From positions 62,001 to 126,000 of the forward strand of contig NZ_JAPIVP010000001.1 of assembly GCF_026239555.1 (NCBI RefSeq): a DNA stretch of 64,000 nt, read 5' to 3'. A program made the translations under genes and the position numbers. Positions 53,499 through 61,919 of this stretch are shown one piece after another. The notes beneath the pieces are model-generated. The model was not told the origin of the DNA. It was given only the letters and a program-made list of their open reading frames with translations, and did not search any database. Source of the DNA: Pedobacter sp. PF22-3 (GTDB lineage Bacteria > Bacteroidota > Bacteroidia > Sphingobacteriales > Sphingobacteriaceae). Numbering within the stretch: the first letter of the stretch is position 1; every line of letters starts with the position of its first letter.

Positions 53499-53990
53499 CT
53501 AGTTACGCATATTAATAAACTGCAACGGCTGATCGAAATCTTCATTTCTACAAAGGCTGATCACAGCTTGTAAATCATCAATTTTCTTTGCAGTAACCCG
53601 AACCTGATCATCCATAATAGCGGGCTGCACTTTTAAGCCGCTGGCTTTGATTTTTGCCACCACTTTTTTCGCTGCTTCTTTATCCAAACCTTCTTTAATG
53701 CTGATTTCTTTTCTGATCATGTTGCCAGAGGCCTGATGCTCATCACCAAAATTTAAACTTTTCGGATCTAAGTTCTGCTTCATCATCCGGGAAATGATAG
53801 AACCTTCGATAGCTTTTAAACGCATATCGTCTTCAGTAACAATGGTTATTACATTTGTTTTTTTATCCAGATCGATCGTGCTTTTTGATCCGTTAAAGTC
53901 GAATCGGTTAAGGATTTCTTTTTTAGCGTTGTTAACGGCGTTGTCTAATGTTTGCGCATCAACTTTACTTACAATATCAAAAGAAGGCAT
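53499..53990 (-). CDS. yajQ: YajQ-family nucleotide-binding protein
   Basis: The protein has 163 residues with the YajQ start MPSFDIVSKVDAQTLDNAVN, RFDFNGSKSTIDLDKK near 29-44 and QVRVTAKKIDDLQAVI near 126-141. YajQ proteins bind cyclic di-GMP in some Gram-negative bacteria and also interact with RNA or ribosomal proteins in others. No cyclic di-GMP enzyme occurs in this window, so the ligand is unknown here. It is a single-gene unit. Confidence 0.93.
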   Translation of the reverse strand: MPSFDIVSKVDAQTLDNAVNNAKKEILNRFDFNGSKSTIDLDKKTNVITIVTEDDMRLKAIEGSIISRMMKQNLDPKSLNFGDEHQASGNMIRKEISIKEGLDKEAAKKVVAKIKASGLKVQPAIMDDQVRVTAKKIDDLQAVISLCRNEDFDQPLQFINMRN

Positions 53991-54065
53991 GGTTTTAGCT
54001 TTAAAGTAAAAAAATAAGTAGATTTAATAGAAATTAATCCAGTCTCACAAAAAAACGAAAATAAT

Positions 54066-54635
54066 ATGAAAACCACTAAGCCCAAGTCTGAAAAAAAGAT
54101 CATAAAAAAAGAAGCTAAAAAACAACTTGAACAGTCAATTACCACTCAATTCTTAGATGTAATTAAAAGTTTAGGCCATGATGTATCTGAAATTAGCACA
54201 GAGGTGGGTAAAGCCAGTAAGCGGGTAGCTAAAAAATTAACCAAAAAATTTACCGTTGTAAAAGCTGATGTGGGGCAGAAAATTGACGATTTATTACATG
54301 CATCTAAAGAGAAAGCAAAAGAAGTAAAAAAACCTGTTGCCAAAGCGTTAAGTAAATCTGAAAAATCTGCTGAAAAAGTCGTTAAAAAAGCATTAGCAAA
54401 ATCAAAACCAGTAGTACAGAGTATTAAAGTTGCAACAATAGAAACGGAAGAAAAAGCCGAGAAAGTATTGGCAAAACCGGTGGCTATAGCAAAAGAAACT
54501 GTAAATCAGGTAGCTAAAACAACTAAAAAAGCCATAAGTAAGGCGCCAGACAAAGCAACTGAGACTGTTAAAAAAACAGTTGCAAAAGCAACTCCTGCTG
54601 TTAAGAAAATTGTAAAAACACCGGCTAAAAAATAA
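54066..54635 (+). CDS. Lys/Ala-rich histone-like protein
   Basis: The 189-residue protein is about 28% Lys and rich in Ala, Val and Thr, with repeated KxxKKAxxKA and VAKAT/KTVAKA segments in the C-terminal half, like the tail of histone H1 or HU-tail proteins. The N-terminal 90 residues are helical and charged (QLEQSITTQFLDVIKSLGHDVSEIS). No signal or fold is recognisable. It probably condenses DNA or binds RNA. The stop is followed by a terminator and then directly by ppk1. Confidence 0.65.
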   Translation: MKTTKPKSEKKIIKKEAKKQLEQSITTQFLDVIKSLGHDVSEISTEVGKASKRVAKKLTKKFTVVKADVGQKIDDLLHASKEKAKEVKKPVAKALSKSEKSAEKVVKKALAKSKPVVQSIKVATIETEEKAEKVLAKPVAIAKETVNQVAKTTKKAISKAPDKATETVKKTVAKATPAVKKIVKTPAKK

Positions 54636-54700
54636 ATTTGTTAACGTTAACGTGTAAATGAATTAACATCGATTTAACAAATTAATGTGCAGTTTTGAAC

Positions 54701-54735
54701 ATCCCTGTTTTGGCAGGGATTTTTTATTTTTTTTA
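54701..54735 (+). terminator. Hairpin and T run just before ppk1
   Basis: ATCCCTG pairs with CAGGGAT over TTTTGG, then T6-A-T8. It lies 66 bases after the Lys/Ala-rich gene and its T run ends two bases before the ppk1 ATG at 54737, so it terminates the former and also sits in the ppk1 leader. Confidence 0.85.
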
Positions 54736-54736
54736 A

Positions 54737-56797
54737 ATGACCAGTAAGAAACCCCCATTTTTTAACCGTGAAATTAGTTGGCTTTACTTTAATGAACGTG
54801 TACTACAAGAGGCGGCTGATGAAACTGTTCCACTGATTGAACGGATTAAATTTCTATCTATATTTTCTTCCAATTTAGAAGAGTTTTATCGGGTAAGAGT
54901 AGCCACCATAACCCGGTTAACCAATCTGAATGATAAGGCGAAGGCACTTTTGGGCTTTAATCCTAAAAAAATCCTTAATGAGATTAAAAACATTGTTGTA
55001 AAACAGGAAAGAAAGTTCGATCAGCTTTTTCAGGCTACTTTAATTAACGAACTCGCTCAAAACAGGATTTTTATTTTAAACGATACTCAACTGAATGTAA
55101 GCAGGGGAGAATTCGTAAAAAATCATTTCAGGGATAAGATTTTATCTAACCTGGTGCCTATTATGCTGGATATGGATAAACCCTTTCCAGAATTGAAAGA
55201 CCGGTATCTTTACTTCTTTGTTAAACTTTCCAAAAAGGATACAAAAGTTAAAGAGAAATATGCGCTTATTGAAATCCCACCAAATTTGCCACGGTTTTTG
55301 GTGCTGCCCGAAACAAACGACTTAAAGTTTATTATTCTTGCAGAAGATATCATCAGGTATTGCCTGGACGATATATTTTACGTTTTTACTTACGATAATT
55401 TAGAGGCTTATTCCATTCAGTTAACTCGAGATGCAGAACTGGATATTGATAAAAACATCAATGATAAATTTATTGATGATTTAAAAAACAGTTTAGAAAA
55501 GCGCAAAAAAGGGAAACCCATGCGTTTGCTTTACGATTCGGCCATGCCCCTGAACATGCTTACGGTACTGGTAAATAAGCTCAAGCTGGAAGCTGAAAGT
55601 TTAATTCCGGGAAACCGCTACCACAAGTTCGGCGATTTTATTGCCTTCCCAAATGTGGGTAAAAAGGAATTGGAATATGCGCCGAATATACCGCTTAAGG
55701 TTCATGATCTGCATAGGACGCAAAGCATGTTCAATAAAGTTGCAAAGCGCGATTATTTGGTAAATCTGCCGTATCAATCTTACGATTACATTATTTTGTT
55801 CTTGCGCGAGGCGGCAATTGATCCGAAAGTAACCGAAATACAGATTACTTTATATCGGTTAGCAGAAAACTCAAAGGTAATCAACGCCTTAATCAACGCC
55901 GCCAAAAATGGTAAAGCCGTTTCTGTTTTATTAGAACTTAAAGCCCGTTTTGATGAACAGGCTAACATTTACTGGACAAGTCGCTTAATGGAAGAAGGTG
56001 TTAAAGTAAATTATGGTTTAACGGATTACAAAGTGCATTCTAAAATTTGCCTGGTTAAACGGATCGAAAAAGATAAACCTGTATACTACGCAAACCTGGC
56101 CACAGGAAATTTTAATGAAAAAACTGCAGGTTTATACTGCGATCATAGCATTTTCACGGCAAAGAAAGAGATTACTAACGATCTGGTTAAACTTTTTGAT
56201 GCGTTGAGCAAGCGTACCGTAACCAAGGGCTTCAAGCACCTGATCGTTTCTCCACTGGAGAGCCGCTCTAAACTGGTTAATTTTATTAACCGCGAAATCA
56301 GAAATGCCAAGCAGGGTAAACTTGCTTATATCATGTTAAAAGTAAACAGTTTAGCTGATGAAGGTATTATTTCCAAACTTTATGATGCGAGCAATGCCGG
56401 AGTTAAAATTCAACTCATTATCCGCGGGATCTGCTGTTTGGTGCCTGGTGTAAAGGGATTTAGTGAAAATATTACGGCTATTAGTATTATCGATAAGTTT
56501 TTGGAGCATGCCCGGGTTTATATCTTCGGTAACAATGGCAAAAACGATATGTATTTATCATCTGCAGATTTAATGAGCAGGAATTTCGAACACCGCGTTG
56601 AAGTTGGTTTTCCAGTGCTGGATCATGATGTGAAACAGGAGATCCAAGACATTATCGACCTACAGCTACAAGATAACACCAAATCGAGGCAAATTAATGC
56701 CTTAAACAATAACAAATACCATAAAAACAGATTAAGTAAAAAGATAAGGGCGCAGGTAGACATCTACAACTATTTAAAAACCAAGCATCAATTATAA
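54737..56797 (+). CDS. ppk1: Polyphosphate kinase 1
   Basis: The protein has 686 residues, the size of PPK1. It opens with FFNREISWLYFNERVLQEA near 8-26. The phosphorylated histidine is at His434 in YKVHSKICLV. The second active-site His is in MSRNFEHRVEVGFPV near 609-623. It makes polyphosphate from ATP at the inner side of the membrane. It overlaps ppx by one base (TAATG), so a synthesis-breakdown pair is made together. Confidence 0.97.
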   Translation: MTSKKPPFFNREISWLYFNERVLQEAADETVPLIERIKFLSIFSSNLEEFYRVRVATITRLTNLNDKAKALLGFNPKKILNEIKNIVVKQERKFDQLFQATLINELAQNRIFILNDTQLNVSRGEFVKNHFRDKILSNLVPIMLDMDKPFPELKDRYLYFFVKLSKKDTKVKEKYALIEIPPNLPRFLVLPETNDLKFIILAEDIIRYCLDDIFYVFTYDNLEAYSIQLTRDAELDIDKNINDKFIDDLKNSLEKRKKGKPMRLLYDSAMPLNMLTVLVNKLKLEAESLIPGNRYHKFGDFIAFPNVGKKELEYAPNIPLKVHDLHRTQSMFNKVAKRDYLVNLPYQSYDYIILFLREAAIDPKVTEIQITLYRLAENSKVINALINAAKNGKAVSVLLELKARFDEQANIYWTSRLMEEGVKVNYGLTDYKVHSKICLVKRIEKDKPVYYANLATGNFNEKTAGLYCDHSIFTAKKEITNDLVKLFDALSKRTVTKGFKHLIVSPLESRSKLVNFINREIRNAKQGKLAYIMLKVNSLADEGIISKLYDASNAGVKIQLIIRGICCLVPGVKGFSENITAISIIDKFLEHARVYIFGNNGKNDMYLSSADLMSRNFEHRVEVGFPVLDHDVKQEIQDIIDLQLQDNTKSRQINALNNNKYHKNRLSKKIRAQVDIYNYLKTKHQL

Positions 56798-57678
56798 TGT
56801 TAAGATACGCAGCTATAGATATCGGTTCGAATGCCGTGAGGTTACTCATCGCTGATATTAGCAAACAAGACGGGAAATATAAATACAAAAAAAACACCCT
56901 TATCCGTGTGCCGCTCCGATTGGGAGATGATGCATTCCTGGATCAATATATTTCCGAGAAAAAATCTGCAGACCTGGTAAAAACCATGACTGCTTTTAAA
57001 AATTTAATGGATGTTTATCATGTTTCTGAATATCTGGCTTGTGCAACATCTGCCATGCGTGAGGCCCGAAACGGAGAAGATATTGTGAAACTGATTAAAA
57101 AAGAAGCCGATATTACCTTAGAAATTATTGAGGGGCAGCGCGAAGCCAATATTATTTATGCCAATCATATAGAAGAAGCATTAGATGAAAATAAAACTTA
57201 CCTGTACATTGATGTGGGTGGTGGTAGTACGGAGTTATCTGTTTTTGTAAAAGGTACGCCCGAAGCATCAAGATCTTTTAATATCGGTACTATCAGAATG
57301 CTTGATAACCAGGATAAGGAAGAAACCTGGGAAGAGATGAAAGATTGGGTAAAAGAGCATACGAAAGCCTATAAACATTTGGCTGGCATAGGTACTGGCG
57401 GCAATATCAATAAATTATTCCGCATGTCTGACGAGAAGGAAAATGCGCCATTATCTTTGCAGAAGCTAAACTCGATGTATAACAAATTAACCAGTTATTC
57501 ATTAAAAGAAAGGATTAATACGTTGGGGTTAAATCCCGATCGTGCTGATGTAATTATCCCTGCCTGTGAGATTTATTTGACCTTAATGAAGTGGACCGGT
57601 ATAAAGCAGATTTATGTACCTAAAGTGGGTATGGCTGATGGGATTATTAAATTATTGATAGAAGAGAAGTTAGACTAA
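56797..57678 (+). CDS. ppx: Exopolyphosphatase, Ppx/GppA family
   Basis: The protein has 293 residues, the two-lobe actin-like core only, without the C-terminal HD-like part of longer Ppx/GppA. Motifs are AIDIGSNAVRLLIADI near 5-20, ATSAMREARNG near 83-93, and YIDVGGGSTELSVF near 136-149. It removes phosphate from polyphosphate ends, or hydrolyses pppGpp in some members. Overlap with ppk1 favours polyphosphate turnover. Confidence 0.92.
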   Translation: MLRYAAIDIGSNAVRLLIADISKQDGKYKYKKNTLIRVPLRLGDDAFLDQYISEKKSADLVKTMTAFKNLMDVYHVSEYLACATSAMREARNGEDIVKLIKKEADITLEIIEGQREANIIYANHIEEALDENKTYLYIDVGGGSTELSVFVKGTPEASRSFNIGTIRMLDNQDKEETWEEMKDWVKEHTKAYKHLAGIGTGGNINKLFRMSDEKENAPLSLQKLNSMYNKLTSYSLKERINTLGLNPDRADVIIPACEIYLTLMKWTGIKQIYVPKVGMADGIIKLLIEEKLD

Positions 57679-57699
57679 GGCAATTTTCTCCATCAGACC

Positions 57700-57788
57700 C
57701 GTCATTTCGACGGTAGCAGATAAATCTATCACATAATCTTTGCTGTAAAGATTGCTTCGTCGGCTGAAAAAGCCTTCTCGCAATGACG
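57700..57788. repeat. CGTCATT...AATGACG repeat with long core
   Basis: The frame CGTCATT at 57700 and AATGACG at 57782-57788 encloses two hairpin-like segments, one with CGACGGTAG and TTGC words and one with GATTGCTTCGTCGGC and GCCTTCTCGC. It starts 21 bases after the ppx stop. The 376-base gap up to pgl holds this repeat, a second one at 57834 and a terminator; no gene is seen in it. Confidence 0.62.
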
Positions 57789-57833
57789 AATTTGGTGTAG
57801 AACGATAACACCTGAAGAAAATTCTCTCCGCCT

Positions 57834-57860
57834 CGTCATCCTGAACTTGTTTCAGGATCT
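57834..57860. repeat. CGTCATCCTGAAC palindromic repeat, single unit
   Basis: CCTGAACTTGTTTCAGG in the CGTCAT...ATCT frame, identical to the copy at 40028-40054. The inverted partner is missing. Confidence 0.75.
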
Positions 57861-57970
57861 TTCTGGTCTAGAAATGCGTTATGTATACGAAGGGCATTTT
57901 AGATTCGATGGCCATCATCGATTTAGTAGCATGGAAGTTAATTTCCGCCGATTTCGATCAATTGCTCCAT

Positions 57971-58007
57971 AAAAAAACGGAATAACACTATGGTATATTC
58001 CGTTTTT
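57971..58007 (-). terminator. Terminator of the pentose phosphate operon
   Basis: Read on the minus strand, CGGAATA pairs with TATTCCG around a loop of eleven bases, with A/U runs at both ends. It lies 48 bases after the pgl stop. Confidence 0.8.
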
Positions 58008-58054
58008 TCATTTAAAAAGTCTGATAATTATTTTTCTTCAGACAACATCATCTC

Positions 58055-58780
58055 TTAGTCTTCAAGCAATTTCGTTGCCGCTACGTCGGTAAACCAGGTT
58101 AATTTACCTTCAATAGGATCAATTAGCTGAGAAGGGTACAGATCAGGATTTTTTTCTGTATCGCCAATTACGTGTTTAAGTGCTTCAGCTTTATTCTCAC
58201 CGAATACCAAAAAGGCTACATTATCTGCTTTGTTAATTAATGGTGCCGTAAAACTAATGCGATACGTATCTAGTTTTTCAACATAAACAGCCGCTACATT
58301 TGCTTCTTCATCCTTCACCAAAGTAGTATGCGGAAAAATTGAAGCAGTATGTGCATCATCGCCCATGCCCAACAGGATTAGATCGAAAACAATGTCTTCA
58401 CCATCAAAATGTTTGTCAATTGCTTTTTTATATTCAATAGCTGCTTTTTCTGGTGCCAGGGTTGTATCTACATAAAAGATATGATCTTCCTTAACACCTA
58501 ACGGATCTAAAATGGTTTTCTTGGCCATTAATCCATTATAGTTATCATCATCGGCCGGAACATTACGCTCATCGCCAAAAAAGAAGTATACTTTTTCCCA
58601 ATCAATTCTGTGCTGCCCTTCGGTAGCCAGAAGGTTGTAAAGTGCTTTAGGAGAACTACCGCCCGTTAGCACGAAATTAAAGCGATCGTTTTCTTCAATA
58701 GACATTTCTGCAATTTTAATTACATAATCTGCCAGGTCCTGGTTTAGTTCTTCTAATGTTTTGTATATGAGTAGATTCAT
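58055..58780 (-). CDS. pgl: 6-phosphogluconolactonase
   Basis: The protein has 241 residues from the ATG at 58780; the frame extends to an ATG at 58804 that lies in a palindromic repeat and is rejected. It is a NagB/DevB-type enzyme with FVLTGGSSPKALYNLLA near 38-54, YFFFGDERNVPADDDNYNG near 67-85 and DLILLGMGDDAHTASIFPHT near 131-150 (in pieces). It hydrolyses 6-phosphogluconolactone to 6-phosphogluconate. It is the last gene of a zwf-containing unit: kinase, gnd, zwf, pgl. Confidence 0.94.
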   Translation of the reverse strand: MNLLIYKTLEELNQDLADYVIKIAEMSIEENDRFNFVLTGGSSPKALYNLLATEGQHRIDWEKVYFFFGDERNVPADDDNYNGLMAKKTILDPLGVKEDHIFYVDTTLAPEKAAIEYKKAIDKHFDGEDIVFDLILLGMGDDAHTASIFPHTTLVKDEEANVAAVYVEKLDTYRISFTAPLINKADNVAFLVFGENKAEALKHVIGDTEKNPDLYPSQLIDPIEGKLTWFTDVAATKLLED

Positions 58781-58798
58781 TCTGTCAATAATAAAATT

Positions 58799-58861
58799 CG
58801 TCATGCTGAATTTATTTCAGCATCTATTTTGATAAGACCCTGAAATAAATTCAGGGTGACG
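58799..58861. repeat. Two-hairpin CGTCA...TGACG repeat between zwf and pgl
   Basis: TGCTGAATTTATTTCAGCA and CCCTGAAATAAATTCAGGG stand in inverted orientation inside CGTCAT...GTGACG. Unusually, this copy lies between two genes of the same operon, so it could reduce or process the transcript between zwf and pgl. Confidence 0.75.
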
Positions 58862-58875
58862 ACTGGATAAAAATT

Positions 58876-60390
58876 TTATTCCTTATTCTTTAACGGCAGG
58901 TTAAACCAGTGGAAACCATCTCTCGCAATAAGCGCTTCAGCTTCTTCTGGTCCCCAGCTATCCGCAGGGTAATTAGGGAAGTTGATTGATTTTTTGCTTT
59001 CCCATGTATTTAAAATAGGCATCACCAACTCCCAGGCTGCTTCTACCTGATCGCCACGCATAAATAAGGTTTGATCACCCATCATGGCATCCAATAATAA
59101 GGTTTCATAAGCTTCTGGCGTATCGCCCTCATAAGTTCCTTTATAATCAAATACCATATCCACAGGGTTTAATACCATATCTAATCCAGGTCTTTTGGCC
59201 TGTACCTGCATGCGGATACTCATTTCTGGCTGTATACTGATAACCAACCTGTTTTGTTGCCAATTTTCAGTTACATCTGAGGAGAAAATCTGATGTGGCA
59301 CATCTCTAAACTGGATGGTAATCAACGATGAAGTTTGGTTCAAGCGTTTTCCTGTTCTTAAATAGAAAGGAATACCCTGCCATCTCCAGTTATCGATATG
59401 GAATTTAACTGCTGCAAAAGTTTCAGTATTAGAGTGAGGATCAACACCTTTTTCCTGGCGGTATCCCGGAACTTCTTTGCCTTCAACCCAGCCTTTGCTA
59501 TATTGGCCGCGAACGGTGTGAAAACGGATATCTTCTGCAGAAAAAGGACGCATTGCTCTTAAAACCTCCACCTTACGGTTTCTGATTTCATCGGCATCAA
59601 AATTAATAGGTGCTTCCATTCCCACCAAACAAAGTAATTGCAAGAGGTGATTCTGAATCATATCTCTTAGCGCACCAGAACCTTCATAATAACCTCCGCG
59701 ATCGCCCACACCTAATTGTTCGGTTACCGAAATCTGAACGTGATCGATATAAGACCTGTTCCATAATGGCTCGAACAAAGCATTGGCAAAACGGAAAGCC
59801 ATCATATTTTGTACCGTTTCTTTACCCAGGTAATGATCAATACGATAGATCTGCTTTTCGGTAAAAATGGTGCTCAACAGTGCATTCAGTTCTTTTGCTG
59901 ATTCTAAATCATGGCCAAAAGGTTTTTCGATAACAATACGGCTATTGTCTTCATCTTGCGTCAATTTATATTTCTGCAAACATTCTGCAATAATTGGAAA
60001 GAAATTAGGCGCTACTGCAAGGTAAAAAATCACCTGTGTACCTGCACCAAACTCTTTTTGATATTTTTCTACAGCCGCTTTTAGGTTTTCGAAAGTTTTT
60101 GGCTGTGCAAAATCAGTAGGGCAGTAGTGAATTGTATTTCCAAAATTTTCCCATTTATCTTTTTTAACTTTTCCGGTACGCGAAAACTCGTTCACCGCTT
60201 CTTCCAATGCCGTTTTGTAACTATCATCGGTAAATTCGGTTCTTCCTGTTCCTATAATGGCAAATTGATCAGGCATGTAGCCCTCCATAAACAGGTTATA
60301 CAGCGCAGGTGCTAATTTTCTTTTATTTAAATCGCCTGTTCCACCAAATATTACAAAAATGGTCGGGTTTAATGCGGTTTTGGCTTTCAT
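58876..60390 (-). CDS. zwf: Glucose-6-phosphate 1-dehydrogenase
   Basis: The protein has 504 residues. The NADP-binding start IFGGTGDLNKRKLAPALYNLF near 14-34 is seen, then the active-site RIDHYLGKETVQNMM near 182-196 with the catalytic His, and EKPFGHD near 157-163. It oxidises glucose 6-phosphate to 6-phosphogluconolactone, making NADPH. It is 29 bases from gnd on the same strand. Confidence 0.97.
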   Translation of the reverse strand: MKAKTALNPTIFVIFGGTGDLNKRKLAPALYNLFMEGYMPDQFAIIGTGRTEFTDDSYKTALEEAVNEFSRTGKVKKDKWENFGNTIHYCPTDFAQPKTFENLKAAVEKYQKEFGAGTQVIFYLAVAPNFFPIIAECLQKYKLTQDEDNSRIVIEKPFGHDLESAKELNALLSTIFTEKQIYRIDHYLGKETVQNMMAFRFANALFEPLWNRSYIDHVQISVTEQLGVGDRGGYYEGSGALRDMIQNHLLQLLCLVGMEAPINFDADEIRNRKVEVLRAMRPFSAEDIRFHTVRGQYSKGWVEGKEVPGYRQEKGVDPHSNTETFAAVKFHIDNWRWQGIPFYLRTGKRLNQTSSLITIQFRDVPHQIFSSDVTENWQQNRLVISIQPEMSIRMQVQAKRPGLDMVLNPVDMVFDYKGTYEGDTPEAYETLLLDAMMGDQTLFMRGDQVEAAWELVMPILNTWESKKSINFPNYPADSWGPEEAEALIARDGFHWFNLPLKNKE

Positions 60391-60419
60391 TTTATGTTTT
60401 TGTTCGTGAGTGTAATAGG

Positions 60420-61835
60420 TTAAGATAATTTATTCCAATCGGCATGGAACACGCCTTCTTTATCAATACGCTCAAAAGTATGTGCGCCAAAGAAGTCTCT
60501 TTGTGCCTGAATTAAATTAGAAGGCATTCTGCCGGTAGTAATCGTATCGAAATAGGTTAGGGTAGAAGCAAACGCAGGGATACCTAAGCCTGAAGTAATA
60601 CAGGCACTAATGGTTTTCCGCGTGCCAGCTAAAGTTCCTTTAATGATGTTCTGAATAGCTGCATCACCAAATAGATGCTCAAGAGCATTGTTTTTTTCAT
60701 AAGCCTGATAAATATCTTCTAAGAATTTAGCCCTGATGATACAGCCACCACGCCAGATTTTGGCAATTTCCTGCAACTGTAAATCGTATTGATATTCTTT
60801 TGATGCCTGAACCAATAAATGCATTCCTTGTGCATAAGCACTGATCATCGAGAAGTAAAATGCATCTTCCAGCTCCTCAATAGTAACCTCAATTTTAGCA
60901 TCTTTTTTGCCAAAGGCTTCCTCTAGTGAAACCCTAAGGGCTTTAAATTTAGATAAATCGCGGTTAGAAACGGCTTCATTAATGGTTGGTATAGGTAACT
61001 GAAGTTCCATTGAAACTTCCGAAGTCCATTTTCCGGTACCTTTTGAACGCGCTTCATCTTTAATCTGATCTAAAAGATCGTTTTGTGTTTCGGTATCTTT
61101 AAATAAAAAGATTTCTGCAGTAATCTCCAGTAAGAATGATTGCAGCCTGCCTTCATTCCATTTTTTGAATACTTTATAAATTTCTTCGTTTGAATAACCT
61201 AAGCCATTTTTTAGGATGCCATATACCTCTGCAATAAGCTCCATAATAGCATATTCAATACCATTGTGTACCATTTTAACAAAATGACCAGAAGCACCCG
61301 GACCAATATAAGTTACACAAGGATCTGTTCCAACTTTTGCAGCAACAGCATCAAAAACATCTTTTACTACATTGTATGCTTGTTTATCGCCACCGGGCAT
61401 CATACTCGGACCAAAACGTGCACCTTCTTCGCCACCAGAAATGCCCATTCCGAAGAAGTGTAGGCCATCTTTTTCTAACTCGTCAACACGGCGGTTGGTA
61501 TCGGTAAAATGAGAGTTTCCGCTATCAATAATGATGTCGCCTTTGCTTAAAAGTGGCTTTAATTCGGCAATAACGCTATCTACAATCGGGCCTGCAGGTA
61601 CCAATAAAATCAGGGTACGCGGAGTTTGTAAGCTGGAAATAAAGCTTTCAATATCGTTAAAGCCTTCCAAATGATGTGCTTTGCCTTCTTCTTCAAGCTT
61701 AGCAATCATTTTGGTATCTTTATCGTAACCGGTTACCGAGAAGCCTTTATCAGCCATGTTTAATAAAAGGTTTCGGCCCATAGTGCCTAACCCGATCATT
61801 CCCAATTTATATTTTTCAGAATCGTTATTTGCCAT
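60420..61835 (-). CDS. gnd: 6-phosphogluconate dehydrogenase, decarboxylating
   Basis: The protein has 471 residues. The NADP-binding GLGTMGRNLLLNMADKGFSVTGYD near 15-38 and the active-site GISGGEEGARFGPSMMPGG near 133-151 are clear; the IVRAxFLxxI-type helix IIRAKFLEDIYQAYEKN lies near 370-386. It converts 6-phosphogluconate to ribulose 5-phosphate with NADPH. It is 29 bases upstream of zwf and 84 bases from the ROK kinase gene. Confidence 0.97.
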   Translation of the reverse strand: MANNDSEKYKLGMIGLGTMGRNLLLNMADKGFSVTGYDKDTKMIAKLEEEGKAHHLEGFNDIESFISSLQTPRTLILLVPAGPIVDSVIAELKPLLSKGDIIIDSGNSHFTDTNRRVDELEKDGLHFFGMGISGGEEGARFGPSMMPGGDKQAYNVVKDVFDAVAAKVGTDPCVTYIGPGASGHFVKMVHNGIEYAIMELIAEVYGILKNGLGYSNEEIYKVFKKWNEGRLQSFLLEITAEIFLFKDTETQNDLLDQIKDEARSKGTGKWTSEVSMELQLPIPTINEAVSNRDLSKFKALRVSLEEAFGKKDAKIEVTIEELEDAFYFSMISAYAQGMHLLVQASKEYQYDLQLQEIAKIWRGGCIIRAKFLEDIYQAYEKNNALEHLFGDAAIQNIIKGTLAGTRKTISACITSGLGIPAFASTLTYFDTITTGRMPSNLIQAQRDFFGAHTFERIDKEGVFHADWNKLS

Positions 61836-61919
61836 TTTTTATGTTTTAGAATATACCCAAAATTAGGGTTTACAAATTAATATTGGAGTTATTGTTGTTA
61901 AATGATTGTAATAAAAAGA

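Noticed and set aside
58781..58804. Upstream ATG for pgl
   Set aside because: The ATG comes from the CGTCATGCTGAA repeat; the family start fits 58780.
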